NCBI GenBank assembly: GCA_963710495.1
Contig: CAVQAI010000012.1
Location: forward strand, 310,001-374,000
Direction of reading: 5' to 3'
DNA: 64,000 bases
Source: Bog-756 sp963710495
GTDB taxonomy: Bacteria; Actinomycetota; Acidimicrobiia; Acidimicrobiales; RAAP-2
Part shown: in pieces, positions 8,310 to 16,256 of the stretch
How positions within the stretch are numbered: position 1 is the stretch's first letter
Layout: the number at the start of each line of letters is the position of its first letter
Program-made: the position numbers and the translations under genes
The notes under the pieces: generated by a model
What the model was told of the DNA's origin: nothing
The model's input: only the letters and a program-made list of their open reading frames with translations
The model's database searches: none

Positions 8310-9275
8310 GTGTCTGGCCATGCACCCGGCGCCGAGCTTCCCGGTCACGGGCCAGGTGCGTCGGGCCGCCTGCGTCCTGGTCCCGGCTCCCTCGTGCTGG
8401 CCGCCTGTGGATCCCAGTCCTCGGGCGCTCCGACGACGACCGCGACGACTGGGGACGTGCTGCACGTCGTGGCGGCCGAGAACTTCTGGGGCAGCATCGC
8501 CGGCCAGGTCGGCGGCGAGCACGTCGAGGTGAGGAGCATCATCACCAACCCCAACACCGACCCGCACAGTTATGAGCCGACCGCGTCCGACGCCAAGACG
8601 CTGGCCGAAGCCCAGTTCGTGATCGAAAACGGCATCGGGTACGACCCGTGGGTACCGAAGCTGCTGGGGGCCGACCTCGGCCACCCGACCGTGCTGAATG
8701 TTGGTGAGCTGGTCGGCGTCGCGGATGGCGGCAATCCCCACCGCTGGTACAACCCCTCCGATGTGCAGGCCGTCATCGATCGAATGGTCACCGACCTCCG
8801 CGCCATCGACCCGGGCGATGGCGCCTACTTCACGGCGCGAGCGGCCCACTTCGAGACCGTCGCCCTGAAGCCGTACGACGACCTGATCGCGGCCATCAAG
8901 TCGAAGTACGCGGGAACCAAGGTGGGGGCGTCGGAGTCGATCTTTGCCATGCTCTCCCCGGCGCTCGGTCTCGACCTCATCACGCCTCCCACCTTCCTCA
9001 AGGCCATCAGTGAGGGGACCGAGGTCTCCGCCGCCGACGCGGCCACCATCGATCGCCAGATCAGGGACCATCAGATCAAGATCTACGTCTACACCAGCCA
9101 GAACGTCACCCCGGATGTCCAGGCCCAGTTGAGCGAAGTGAAGGCCGAGCACATCCCGCACTCGTCCATCACCGAAACGTTGGCTCCAGCCGACGCGACC
9201 TACCAGGCCTGGCAGACCGAGCAGCTCACGGGCATCGAGTCCGCATTGGCGAAGGCTGTCGGGTCGAGCCCATGA
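8310..9275 (+). CDS. znuA: Zinc/manganese ABC transporter substrate-binding lipoprotein
   Basis: About 321 residues. A cluster A-I (TroA-like) metal-binding protein that would deliver zinc to the membrane permeases outside the cell. Signs are the lipobox SLVLAACGS, NPNTDPHSYEPT with the first metal histidine, GNPHRWYNPSD with the second, and the conserved LLTPP-like and IYVYTSQNVTPDVQ blocks. The N-terminus is odd. In the coding frame only GTG 8310 is available, and the 25 residues before the lipobox are glycine- and proline-rich, not hydrophobic. ATG 8320 in another frame reads MHPAPSFPVTGQVRRAACVL, which looks like a normal signal start, so a one-base shift near 8385 is suspected. It is followed by the ATPase and two permeases on the same strand. 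Confidence 0.85.
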   Translation: MSGHAPGAELPGHGPGASGRLRPGPGSLVLAACGSQSSGAPTTTATTGDVLHVVAAENFWGSIAGQVGGEHVEVRSIITNPNTDPHSYEPTASDAKTLAEAQFVIENGIGYDPWVPKLLGADLGHPTVLNVGELVGVADGGNPHRWYNPSDVQAVIDRMVTDLRAIDPGDGAYFTARAAHFETVALKPYDDLIAAIKSKYAGTKVGASESIFAMLSPALGLDLITPPTFLKAISEGTEVSAADAATIDRQIRDHQIKIYVYTSQNVTPDVQAQLSEVKAEHIPHSSITETLAPADATYQAWQTEQLTGIESALAKAVGSSP

Positions 9276-9373
9276 CCACGTCCGGAACTCCCCGCCTCCC
9301 GGCACGATTGGTCGGTCACGAATGATGGTGACCAGCTCGGATTCCGGCCGTACCGGCCGGCGAAGGGGCAACC

Positions 9374-10237
9374 GTGTCGGCTGACGATGGCCGTGCGCCC
9401 GACCGTGCGCCCGACCGGCTGGCGGTGTCGTTCGACGCGGCCGCGGTGCGCCTGGGCGGTCGCACCATCTGGTCGGGAGTGACCCTGGGGGTGGCGCCCG
9501 GTGAGTTCGTGGCCGTGCTCGGGCCGAACGGAGTCGGGAAGTCGACCCTGGTCAAGGCGGCACTCGGTCTTCTTCCCCTGTCGGCCGGCTCGGCACGCGT
9601 CCTCGGGCGGATACCCGGCCACGCCGGGCGCGACATCGGCTATCTGCCGCAAAGGCGCAGCTTCGACACCGGCCTCCGGGTGCGCGGCCTCGATGTGGTC
9701 CGGCTCGGATCGGACGGTGAGCGCTGGGGCGTCCCCCTCCCCGGCGGAGGTCGCCTGTGGCCGGGCCGACGGCAGGGCGACCAGCGCGTCGACGAGGTGA
9801 TCGAGCTGGTCGGTGCCACTCCGTTCGCACGGCGCCCGGTCGGCGAGGTCTCCGGGGGTGAACAGCAGCGACTGCTGATCGCCCAGGCGCTGGTGCGGAA
9901 GCCGCAGCTGCTCGTGCTCGACGAACCACTGGACAGCTTGGACCTCCCGAACCAGGCGGCCGTGGCTGCTCTCGTCTCGCGAATCTGCCGCGACCAGAAC
10001 GTCACCGTTCTGCTGGTCGCCCACGACGTGAACCCGATCCTGCCCTACGTCGATCGGGTGGTCTACATCGCCCGCGGCGGCGCAGTGTCGGGCACTCCGC
10101 AACAGGTCATCACATCGGACACCCTGACCTCCCTCTACGACACACCCATCGAGGTGCTCCGCACCTCCGACGGCCGCCTCGTCGTGGTGGGCCAGCCCGA
10201 GGCGCCGGCGCACCATGCCGATCGTCACGCCCTCTAG
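9374..10237 (+). CDS. znuC: Zinc ABC transporter ATP-binding protein
   Basis: About 287 residues. The cytosolic ATPase that powers metal import. It carries Walker A (GPNGVGKST), the ABC signature (VSGGEQQRLL), Walker B (LLVLDEPLDSLD) and the switch histidine in LLVAHDVN. The Q-loop region reads IGYLPQRRSF. A short non-conserved N-terminal extension precedes the domain, rich in aspartate and arginine. GTG 9374 is the start that includes it. The gene follows znuA by 98 bases and the first permease starts three bases after its stop, so it belongs to one transcription unit with them. Metal specificity comes from the adjacent Zur and the binding protein and is not proven by the ATPase. Confidence 0.9.
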   Translation: MSADDGRAPDRAPDRLAVSFDAAAVRLGGRTIWSGVTLGVAPGEFVAVLGPNGVGKSTLVKAALGLLPLSAGSARVLGRIPGHAGRDIGYLPQRRSFDTGLRVRGLDVVRLGSDGERWGVPLPGGGRLWPGRRQGDQRVDEVIELVGATPFARRPVGEVSGGEQQRLLIAQALVRKPQLLVLDEPLDSLDLPNQAAVAALVSRICRDQNVTVLLVAHDVNPILPYVDRVVYIARGGAVSGTPQQVITSDTLTSLYDTPIEVLRTSDGRLVVVGQPEAPAHHADRHAL

Positions 10238-10240
10238 CGG

Positions 10241-11161
10241 ATGACCGGATTTGTCTCCCCGGTCGCCGGGTCGACCGGGCTGAGCTGGAATATCGGGGAC
10301 GACCTGGGCCAGCTGCTGGCTCAGCACTTCATGGTCAACGCGATGGAGGCCGGCACGATCGTGGCCATGGTGGCGTGCGCCATCGGGTGGTTCATGGTCC
10401 TCCGACGCCAGAGCTTCGCCGGCCACACCCTGGCCGTGGTCTCGTTCCCCGGGGCGGCCGGGGCCATCCTGGTCGGGGTGAGCGCATCGATCGGCTACTT
10501 CGGCGCGGCCATCGCCGCGGCGTTGGTCATCGCCCTCGTTCCCCGTTCGACCAGCGGTCAGGCCTTCAGCCAGGAATCGGCCGTCATCGGTACCGTGCAA
10601 GCCTTCGCCCTCGCCTGTGGGGCGTTGTTCGTCAGCCTGTACGGCGGGCTCTTGAACAGCGTCACCGGCCTGCTCTTCGGCACGTTCCTCGGCATCTCCG
10701 ATGCGCAGGTGGCGACGCTTCTGGTGGTCGGCCTGGCCGCCCTGGCCGCCCTCGCCATCATCGGCCGGCCGTTGTTCTTCGCCACCGTCGATCCCGACGT
10801 GGCCCGCGCTCGCGGCGTTCCCCTCCGGATCGTCTCGACCCTGTTCCTGGTCCTCCTCGGATGCGCCGCCGCCGAGGTCAGCCAGATCACCGGTGCCCTG
10901 CTGGTGTTCGCCCTCCTGGTCATGCCGGCCGCCGCCGCCCAGCAGCTTTCGGCCCGTCCCGCCCTCAGCTTCGTCCTTACCGTGATCCTTGGGCTGGTCA
11001 CGGTGTGGCTCGGGCTCGGGGCGGCCTATTTCTCCGTGTACCCGGTGGGATTCTTCGTGTCGACCATCGGCTTTGCCATCTACGTCCTGGCCACGCTGTG
11101 GCGGGCGGTCGTCACCCGGCTGACCCGAACGGCGACCCTCCGACAGGCAGCGGCGACGTGA
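10241..11161 (+). CDS. znuB: Zinc ABC transporter permease (first of two)
   Basis: About 306 residues and eight or nine hydrophobic helices, typical of the ABC-3 permease family that imports zinc or manganese. Recognisable parts are MVLRRQSFAGHTLAVVSFPG near the start, GFLFGTFLGIS-like sequence (LLFGTFLGISDAQ) in the middle, and DVARARGVPLRIVSTLFLVL followed by ITGALLVFALLVMPAAAA, the conserved permease block. The gene begins with ATG three bases after znuC and its stop TGA overlaps the ATG of the next permease by one base, so the two permeases are translationally coupled. Two different permeases in one operon suggest a heterodimeric channel, in place of the homodimer found with a single ZnuB. 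Confidence 0.9.
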   Translation: MTGFVSPVAGSTGLSWNIGDDLGQLLAQHFMVNAMEAGTIVAMVACAIGWFMVLRRQSFAGHTLAVVSFPGAAGAILVGVSASIGYFGAAIAAALVIALVPRSTSGQAFSQESAVIGTVQAFALACGALFVSLYGGLLNSVTGLLFGTFLGISDAQVATLLVVGLAALAALAIIGRPLFFATVDPDVARARGVPLRIVSTLFLVLLGCAAAEVSQITGALLVFALLVMPAAAAQQLSARPALSFVLTVILGLVTVWLGLGAAYFSVYPVGFFVSTIGFAIYVLATLWRAVVTRLTRTATLRQAAAT

Positions 11162-12060
11162 TGCTCCTCACGGACAACCCGTTCGTCGGGATCGCCCATA
11201 TGTTCGAGCACCCGTTCCTGCGTTATGCGTTTCTGGCCGGCACGGCCATCGCCCTGGCATCGGGGTTGGTGGGCTACTTCGTGGTGTTGCGGAGCCAGGT
11301 CTTCAGCGGCGACGCATTGAGCCACGTGGCCGTGACCGGCGCCCTGGCCGCCCTGGTGATCGGCATCAACCTCCTGGCCGGGCTGTATGGAGCCTGCCTT
11401 GTCGTTGCCCTCGGGCTGGCCGCCCTGGGAACGAAGGGACGGGCCGACGACACGGTGATCGGTAACGTGTTCGCCTGGGTGCTCGGGCTCGGCGCGCTCT
11501 TCCTCACCCTCTACACGACATCAGCCAGCGGCACGGATGCGACGTCGGGTGTCAACGTGCTGTTCGGGTCCATCTTCGGGCTGTCCCACTCGCACGCCAT
11601 CACCGACGCGGTTGTCGCCTGCGGGCTCAGCGGCGCTGTGGTCATCATCGCCAGGCCCCTCCTGTTCGCCAGCATCGACGCCGCCGTGGCCGCGGCACGT
11701 GGGGTACCGGTTCGCATGCTCGGCTTCCTCTTCCTCGGGATCGTCGGCATTGCCGCCGCGGCAGCCACCCAGGCCGTCGGGGCCCTCTTGCTGCTGGGCT
11801 TGCTGGCCACACCGGCCGGGGCGGCCCAGCGCCTCACGACCAGGCCCTTTCGGGCCCTCTGGCTGTCCGCCGGAATCGCGGTCGCCTCGACGTGGATCGG
11901 CCTCACCATCGCCTATGCGGCACCGTCGGTACCGCCCAGTTTCGGGATCCTCGCCGTGGCCACGGGCTGCTACCTGGTCGTCGCGCTGGCTACCACCGGG
12001 AGAGCGGCACTGGCTCGGGCCACCCGTCGTCTCGACGAAACGGATGCCGGCCGGACCTAG
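11161..12060 (+). CDS. Zinc ABC transporter permease (second of two)
   Basis: About 299 residues, another ABC-3 family permease. Typical blocks are GYFVVLRSQVFSGDALSHVA, NVLFGSIFGLS and AAVAAARGVPVRMLGFLFLG followed by QAVGALLLLGLLATPAGAAQ. The ATG at 11161 overlaps the previous stop (ATGA), so its start is well set. It is clearly related to the first permease but not a recent copy, since identity is spread thinly along the helices. It probably forms the membrane channel together with the first permease and is fuelled by ZnuC. The operon seems to end here: about 50 bases later lies the stop of a convergent histidine-rich gene. Confidence 0.9.
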   Translation: MLLTDNPFVGIAHMFEHPFLRYAFLAGTAIALASGLVGYFVVLRSQVFSGDALSHVAVTGALAALVIGINLLAGLYGACLVVALGLAALGTKGRADDTVIGNVFAWVLGLGALFLTLYTTSASGTDATSGVNVLFGSIFGLSHSHAITDAVVACGLSGAVVIIARPLLFASIDAAVAAARGVPVRMLGFLFLGIVGIAAAAATQAVGALLLLGLLATPAGAAQRLTTRPFRALWLSAGIAVASTWIGLTIAYAAPSVPPSFGILAVATGCYLVVALATTGRAALARATRRLDETDAGRT

Positions 12061-12114
12061 CCGCCTCGAATCGACCCCCGGGACCAGACCGCGCCAACCT
12101 CACGTCTGGGTGAA

Positions 12115-12414
12115 TCAGTGCTCGTCCCAGTGCCCTTCGTGAGACGCATGTCGGTGCCCGTCGTGGACGAAGTCGGTGTGGTCGCCGTGGCTGATGGCCA
12201 TGTGGCCGCAGTCGGGACCGTGGACGTGATCGTGGACGCCGTGACTCACATGGGCCTCGGGCGTGCATTCGTCCCAATGGTCACCGTGGGCCCGGTGGGC
12301 ATGACCGTCATGGAGATAGTCGGTGTGGTCGCCGTGTTCGACGGCGACATGCCCGCACGCCGGACCGTGGTCGTGGCCGTGCCGATCGTGAACGCTGTGC
12401 GTTGCAGTGGTCAT
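12115..12414 (-). CDS. Histidine-rich metal-binding protein with two repeats
   Basis: About 99 residues, roughly one quarter histidine. It has no signal peptide or membrane segment, so it should act in the cytosol. It consists of two ~45-residue repeats, each reading HGP-CGH-A--HGDHT-(Y/F)-HDGH, with one Cys and many His and Asp residues, suited to bind zinc, nickel or cobalt. ATG 12414 overlaps the stop of the ArsR-type regulator by four bases (ATGA), so the two proteins are made together. A role as a metal buffer, store or chaperone controlled by that sensor fits the context, beside the zinc uptake operon. This is an inference; the exact metal is unknown. Confidence 0.8.
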   Translation of the reverse strand: MTTATHSVHDRHGHDHGPACGHVAVEHGDHTDYLHDGHAHRAHGDHWDECTPEAHVSHGVHDHVHGPDCGHMAISHGDHTDFVHDGHRHASHEGHWDEH

Positions 12415-12773
12415 GGTTGATGCTCCTCTCCTATGGGATCTTGCAGGGGGTGTACCCGATGGCCCGGTTCGCTGCCGTGGGTGACCGCATCCAGGGCGAT
12501 GCGGGCGACATGGTCGTCGGTGAGGGCGTACACGGTCTCCTTGCCGCGCCGCACACCGGCGACCAGACCCGTCGTGCGCAGGACGCGGAGGTGCTGCGAG
12601 GCGAGTGACTGCGAGATGTTCAGCGAGTCCACCAGCTCGTGTACGCAGCGGGGCCCCTCGGTCAGCTCGAGCACGATGGCCAGGCGATGGGGAGCACCCA
12701 GCGCTCGCAGGAGCTCGACCGCATTGGTGAGCTTGCGCTCGTCGGCCGATGTGGCGCTCTGGCTGATGGTCAC
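12411..12773 (-). CDS. ArsR/SmtB-family metal-sensing repressor
   Basis: About 120 residues. A winged-helix repressor with NAVELLRALGAPHRLAIVLE, the CVHELVDSLNISQSLASQHL recognition region and VRRGKETVYALTDDHVARI, which is the wing plus the C-terminal alpha-5 helix. The alpha-5 helix holds Asp and His residues (DDHVARIALDAVTHG) in places used by zinc- or nickel-sensing members, and the tail HRVHPLQDPIGEEHQP adds more ligands. A Cys in the alpha-3 region (PRCVHEL) resembles the CVC-type site but is single. It overlaps the histidine-rich gene downstream. A strong palindrome lies directly against its GTG start, so autoregulation is likely, probably from a leaderless or nearly leaderless mRNA. 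Confidence 0.85.
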   Translation of the reverse strand: MTISQSATSADERKLTNAVELLRALGAPHRLAIVLELTEGPRCVHELVDSLNISQSLASQHLRVLRTTGLVAGVRRGKETVYALTDDHVARIALDAVTHGSEPGHRVHPLQDPIGEEHQP

Positions 12774-12797
12774 ATGAACATATTAGCAGGTATTCAT
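12774..12797. promoter_or_regulatory. SmtB/ArsR-type operator at the start of the regulator gene
   Basis: The stretch reads ATGAACATATT, then AGCAGGTATTCAT. Its outer arms TGAACA (12775-12780) and TATTCA (12791-12796) match the half-sites known for SmtB/CzrA/NmtR-type operators. It abuts the GTG start codon at 12773, so a bound repressor would block the promoter or initiation of its own gene and of the histidine-rich gene after it. Confidence 0.65.
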
Positions 12798-12961
12798 GAG
12801 AACCACCGTTCGGCCCCGGGCTGAGCGGGACCTTCCGGCGATCGACTTTGGGGCTCGACGGAGGTACTCCCTGGTCGAGCAGCCGGCGGAGCTTCCCGAC
12901 GGACCTTGCCGGGTCGATCGCCAGGACGGAATGTCCCCGGACCGAGAGGACGTCAGCGGCC

Positions 12962-13777
12962 CTACGCCGTCCACAGCGAGGCCACCACGCCGCCGTCGAC
13001 CAAGAGGTCCGTGCCGGTGACGAAGCTGGACTCGGTGCCGACCAGGAACGCCACCGCGGCAGCGATGTCATGGGGCGTGCCGATACGGCGAGACGCGCTC
13101 CCCGTGATCATGGCCCGCATGCCGTCGCCCGTCGGCCCGGCAAGCTCCGCCTCTCCCATGGGTGTGGCGATGATCCCGGGAGACACGCTGTTGACGCGGC
13201 CGCCCCGCTCTCCCCAGACTCGGGCCGCCGCCCGCACCCTCAGCTGGTTGGCCCGCTTGGCCAGCACATAGGCGGTCCCACTGTCGCCCAGTGCCCCTGG
13301 AGCGAGCTCGGGCAGGTCCAACAACGCATCGGTAGGCGTCGTCGCCAGCCGATGCTCGAACTCGCTGCTCAAGGACGCCATCGTTCCGGCCATCGAGGAT
13401 ACGAACACCCCTGCTCCGCCGTCGCCGATGACGGCACCGAATGCATCCAACACGTGGGCCGACCCCAGCAGATCGACGTTCACGATGGCTGCCGGTGGAG
13501 CTTGCACGGGTGAAAGCCCGGCGGTGTGCACGACCGAGGCGATCGGTCCCTGCGACTCCGCCGCACTGACCAGCTCGGCGACCGAGTCGACCTGTGAGAC
13601 GTCTGCCACCTGGGTGAGGATCTGGAGGCCTTCGGATCGCAACTCGTCAGCTGCCGCGGCGAGGTTCTCCGGGACGACGTCGGCCAGCAGGATGGTGGAA
13701 CCGGCTCCGATTCGGCGGGCCACCGCCCGGCCCATGCCTCCGCTGCCGGTGATGACAATGATGTTCGACGCGGTCAC
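12962..13777 (-). CDS. Short-chain dehydrogenase/reductase (SDR)
   Basis: About 271 residues. A Rossmann-fold NAD(P)-dependent oxidoreductase with the cofactor motif TGSGGMG at residues 10-16, an acidic residue after strand two (LADV) that suggests NAD over NADP, the strand with VHTAG, the catalytic serine in VFVSSMAG (near 127) and YVLAK (Tyr 170, Lys 174). The C-terminus has the usual VSPGIIATPM and LVDGGVVASLW blocks. A 25-residue insertion between the serine and tyrosine strands (SSEFEHRLATTPTDALLD) resembles SDRs that act on steroid-like or hydroxyacyl substrates, but the substrate is unknown. It is monocistronic. About 185 bases without a gene separate it from the ArsR start. Confidence 0.85.
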   Translation of the reverse strand: MTASNIIVITGSGGMGRAVARRIGAGSTILLADVVPENLAAAADELRSEGLQILTQVADVSQVDSVAELVSAAESQGPIASVVHTAGLSPVQAPPAAIVNVDLLGSAHVLDAFGAVIGDGGAGVFVSSMAGTMASLSSEFEHRLATTPTDALLDLPELAPGALGDSGTAYVLAKRANQLRVRAAARVWGERGGRVNSVSPGIIATPMGEAELAGPTGDGMRAMITGSASRRIGTPHDIAAAVAFLVGTESSFVTGTDLLVDGGVVASLWTA

Positions 13778-14094
13778 CGTCGGGAACAGTAGGCGAACCG
13801 CATCACCTGGTCACCGGCCGGCCGATGGTTCCGACCCCTCGGTGATGACAACCACGGCCGCCGCCTGGCGGGGTCGCGCGGTTCGCGGTCGCCGGCTTGG
13901 GTGGTGAAGCCCTCGAGCGGTGGACGTCTGCGTCCCACCGACATCCTGTCGTTGCGCGAGCAACTAGGCGCCGGGAGACTCTGCCTGTCCCTCACCACGG
14001 CTCGATTTTGTGGTTTGGTGGTCGAGGACAAATTCACCGAGGGCTCGCCTGACGTGCTCAGCGGACACACGGACGAGCTCGAGCGTCCCAGGGA
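13778..14094. other. Intergenic stretch, no supported gene
   Basis: It lies between the divergent SDR and LapA-like genes and should hold both promoters. Short frames here have composition unlike the neighbours and no recognisable motif. No repeat or clear hairpin was seen. Confidence 0.5.
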
Positions 14095-14382
14095 GTGGGT
14101 AAGGTCATGGTCCAGCCCGATCAGAGCGGAGAGACCACCAACCGGCGTCGACTCGGGAGCGGGGCGATCGCCTCGCTGGTGGGTGGCGGGCTTCTGGTCA
14201 TCTTCATCGTCCAGAACACCGAAACGATCCGGCTCCACTTCCTTGTCTGGCACTTCTCCTGGCCATTGTGGCTGTACACGATCGTCACCGCCGCGTTCGG
14301 GGCGCTGATCTGGGTCGGACTGGGTGTCATGCGCCGCCACCGGCGCCGCAAGGAGCGCCGAGCAGAACGACGCGGGGAGTGA
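14095..14382 (+). CDS. LapA/DUF1049-family small membrane protein
   Basis: About 95 residues with two hydrophobic helices, GAIASLVGGGLLVIFIVQNT and LWLYTIVTAAFGALIWVGLGV, separated by the family-typical sequence ETIRLHFLVWHFSWP and followed by a strongly basic tail (RRHRRRKERRAERR). This matches lipopolysaccharide-assembly protein A domain proteins, which occur in many bacteria without lipopolysaccharide and whose function there is not known. The start is uncertain: GTG 14095 or ATG 14107 would both keep the two helices, and neither has an ideal ribosome-binding site. It lies about 520 bases upstream of the cold-shock gene in the same direction. Confidence 0.7.
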   Translation: MGKVMVQPDQSGETTNRRRLGSGAIASLVGGGLLVIFIVQNTETIRLHFLVWHFSWPLWLYTIVTAAFGALIWVGLGVMRRHRRRKERRAERRGE

Positions 14383-14902
14383 CCGACCCTCCAAAGGGTG
14401 CCCACGGACACGGTCTCGATACGTTGCATCCCGGACGGTGGGGCGAAATGGAAGCCACCGAGTCTCCCGCCGCCGAAGGGCTCTTCAGCTCCGCCGCCCG
14501 AGTGACGTCGGTGGCCTCCGGGATGGGGACATCAAGGGATGCCCGGCCTCTGCGCCCGTGACCGATCCCCGTAGTGGTACAGTTTGAACCTAGATCTCAT
14601 CACGCAGTCGATTATCCGACGATTCCTCCGAGTGGCCGGTTCTGCTTTGCGTGGCACGAAAGGCCCTCTATGCCAATCAGACGTCACAACGGTGGACTGC
14701 GCGTGACGAGCGACTCCGTACCCACTCTGGCCTCGATGTTTCGTGTCCGGCCCGGGTCCGGTATCCATGTCGGCCATCGGGCCACCGTTCAGCCGTAGCG
14801 CACCTCGAGCGGAAACGGCCCACGACGACGACGACGAACGGCATTCACCTAGGCCGCACCACATCTGTACCAAACAAAGAAAAGAAGAAAGAGGAAATAG
14901 CA
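14383..14902 (+). promoter_or_regulatory. Promoter and long untranslated leader of the cold-shock gene
   Basis: This 520-base stretch has no convincing gene. It becomes relatively AT-rich around 14570-14630, where TTGAAC and TTATCC-like elements could form a promoter. A long leader is common for cspA-type genes, whose mRNA structure changes with temperature. The purine-rich AAAGAGGAAATAGCA just before the start is a strong ribosome-binding site. Confidence 0.4.
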
Positions 14903-15106
14903 ATGGCAACTGGAACCGTAAAGTTCTTCAACGCCGAGAAGGGCTTCGGCTTCATCACCCCGTCCGATGCCGAAGGAGATGTGTTCGTTCACTACTCCAA
15001 CATCACCGGGAGTGGGTTCAAGACACTTGACGAAGGTCAGCAGGTCGAGTTCGACGTGGCCCCCGGACGCAAGGGACCCGAAGCACAAAACGTACGGCCG
15101 GTCTGA
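14903..15106 (+). CDS. Cold-shock protein, CspA family
   Basis: About 67 residues, a single cold-shock (OB-fold) domain that binds single-stranded RNA or DNA and melts mRNA structure in the cytosol. It starts MATGTVKFFNAEKGFGFI, with RNP1 (KGFGFI) and RNP2 (DVFVHYS) intact, and ends with the conserved QKGPQA-like block (GRKGPEAQNVRPV). ATG 14903 lies behind a GAGGAA site. In-frame sequence upstream is low-complexity and not part of the family. Its TGA at 15104-15106 overlaps the probable CTG start of a fatty-acid desaturase gene, so both products may come from one mRNA, which would combine RNA-chaperone and membrane-fluidity responses. Confidence 0.95.
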   Translation: MATGTVKFFNAEKGFGFITPSDAEGDVFVHYSNITGSGFKTLDEGQQVEFDVAPGRKGPEAQNVRPV

Positions 15107-16125
15107 CGACCAGCCCCCCGATCGCGCTCCGCCCGGCTCCTGACCAGCCCGGCAAGGCGGTCGACTACCGGGAACTGAAGGAGAGGGTCGAGCGAGCAGG
15201 TCTCCTCGACCGTCGACCCTGCTACTACGGGTTCAAGATCGGCCTGACGGTTGCGGCGTTCTGTTCGGGGTGGGTCGCGCTCTACTTCGCCGGCAACTGG
15301 TGGTGGACCACCGTGGTGGCCGCCGGCCTGCTCGCCTTCCTTTCCACCCAGGTCGTCTTCCTCGGTCACGACGCCGGTCACCGACAGATCTCGCGGTCTC
15401 GACGGATCAACCGGCTGGTCGGGTTGTTCGTCGGGAATGCGCTGACGGGACTCGGCTTCGGCTGGTGGGTCCCCAAGCACAACGCCCACCACGCCTATCC
15501 GAACCAGATCGGGCGGGACCCTGACCTCGGGGGCGGACGGGTTGCCTTCGGTTCCACCCCCGACCCGTCCGAACACCCGGACCCTGCGCTCCGGGCTGGG
15601 GCCCATCTTCAGGGGCCAGGATTCGTCCTGCTGCTGCTCCTGCAGGGTCTGGGTCTTCATGTCTCGAGCGTCCAGTCCGTCGTTCGGCGGCGAGACCAAG
15701 CGGCGGCGACCGACGGCCTCCTGTTGGCCGGACACGCCGTCCTCTACCTGACGTTTCTGTTCGCGGTGCTCTCGCCGCTCAAGGCAGTGGTGTTCATCGT
15801 CATCCACCAGGTCCTGTTCGGCCTGTATCTCGGCTTCACCTTCGCTCCCAACCACAAGGGAATGCCGGTGCTGGAGCAGGAGACGAGCATTCCGTTCGTC
15901 CAGCGCCAGGTGATGACCGCCCGCAACCTGATCGGCGGCCGTCTCACCACACTGGTCTTCGGCGGACTGAATTATCAGATCGAACACCATCTGTTCCCGG
16001 CGATGCCACGGCCCAACCTGGCCAGGGCGCAGATGATCGTCAGGGCCTTTTGCTCCGAATATGGACTGTCGTACTGTGAGGCGCGCCCGATCGCCTCGTA
16101 CCGGCAAGCCTTCCTCCGCAGCTGA
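15103..16125 (+). CDS. Membrane fatty-acid desaturase, probable CTG start
   Basis: About 340 residues. A di-iron membrane enzyme that would insert a double bond in acyl chains. All three histidine boxes are present: GHDAGH (about residue 88), HNAHH (about 126) and QIEHHLFP (about 293), between hydrophobic helices. The conserved frame runs upstream through TTSPPIALRPAPDQPG to the end of the cold-shock gene, yet no ATG, GTG or TTG occurs before GTG 15313, which would remove the first helix. CTG 15103 in the sequence CTGA, overlapping the cold-shock stop, is the best start and gives the familiar N-terminus (M)TTSPP. A point mutation from GTG or ATG is possible. Coupling to the cold-shock gene suggests cold regulation. 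Confidence 0.8.
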   Translation: MTTSPPIALRPAPDQPGKAVDYRELKERVERAGLLDRRPCYYGFKIGLTVAAFCSGWVALYFAGNWWWTTVVAAGLLAFLSTQVVFLGHDAGHRQISRSRRINRLVGLFVGNALTGLGFGWWVPKHNAHHAYPNQIGRDPDLGGGRVAFGSTPDPSEHPDPALRAGAHLQGPGFVLLLLLQGLGLHVSSVQSVVRRRDQAAATDGLLLAGHAVLYLTFLFAVLSPLKAVVFIVIHQVLFGLYLGFTFAPNHKGMPVLEQETSIPFVQRQVMTARNLIGGRLTTLVFGGLNYQIEHHLFPAMPRPNLARAQMIVRAFCSEYGLSYCEARPIASYRQAFLRS

Positions 16126-16256
16126 GCGGCAACGCCACCGGCGGGAGAGCTGTAAGCCCACCGCAGGGCGAGGGACCGAACAACAACGGACGCCCGTATG
16201 CGCATGACGCCGGCGTACGCGGTTTGTGGCGCGTCCTCGACGACAGGTCGTCGGGG

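Noticed and set aside
13901..14308. 135-codon plus-strand frame before the LapA-like gene
   Set aside because: It overlaps the LapA-like gene in another frame, and its composition and lack of motifs suggest a shadow.
14651..14902. N-terminal extension of the cold-shock protein
   Set aside because: The frame is open, but the residues are low-complexity and the cold-shock domain with its own strong ribosome-binding site starts at 14903.
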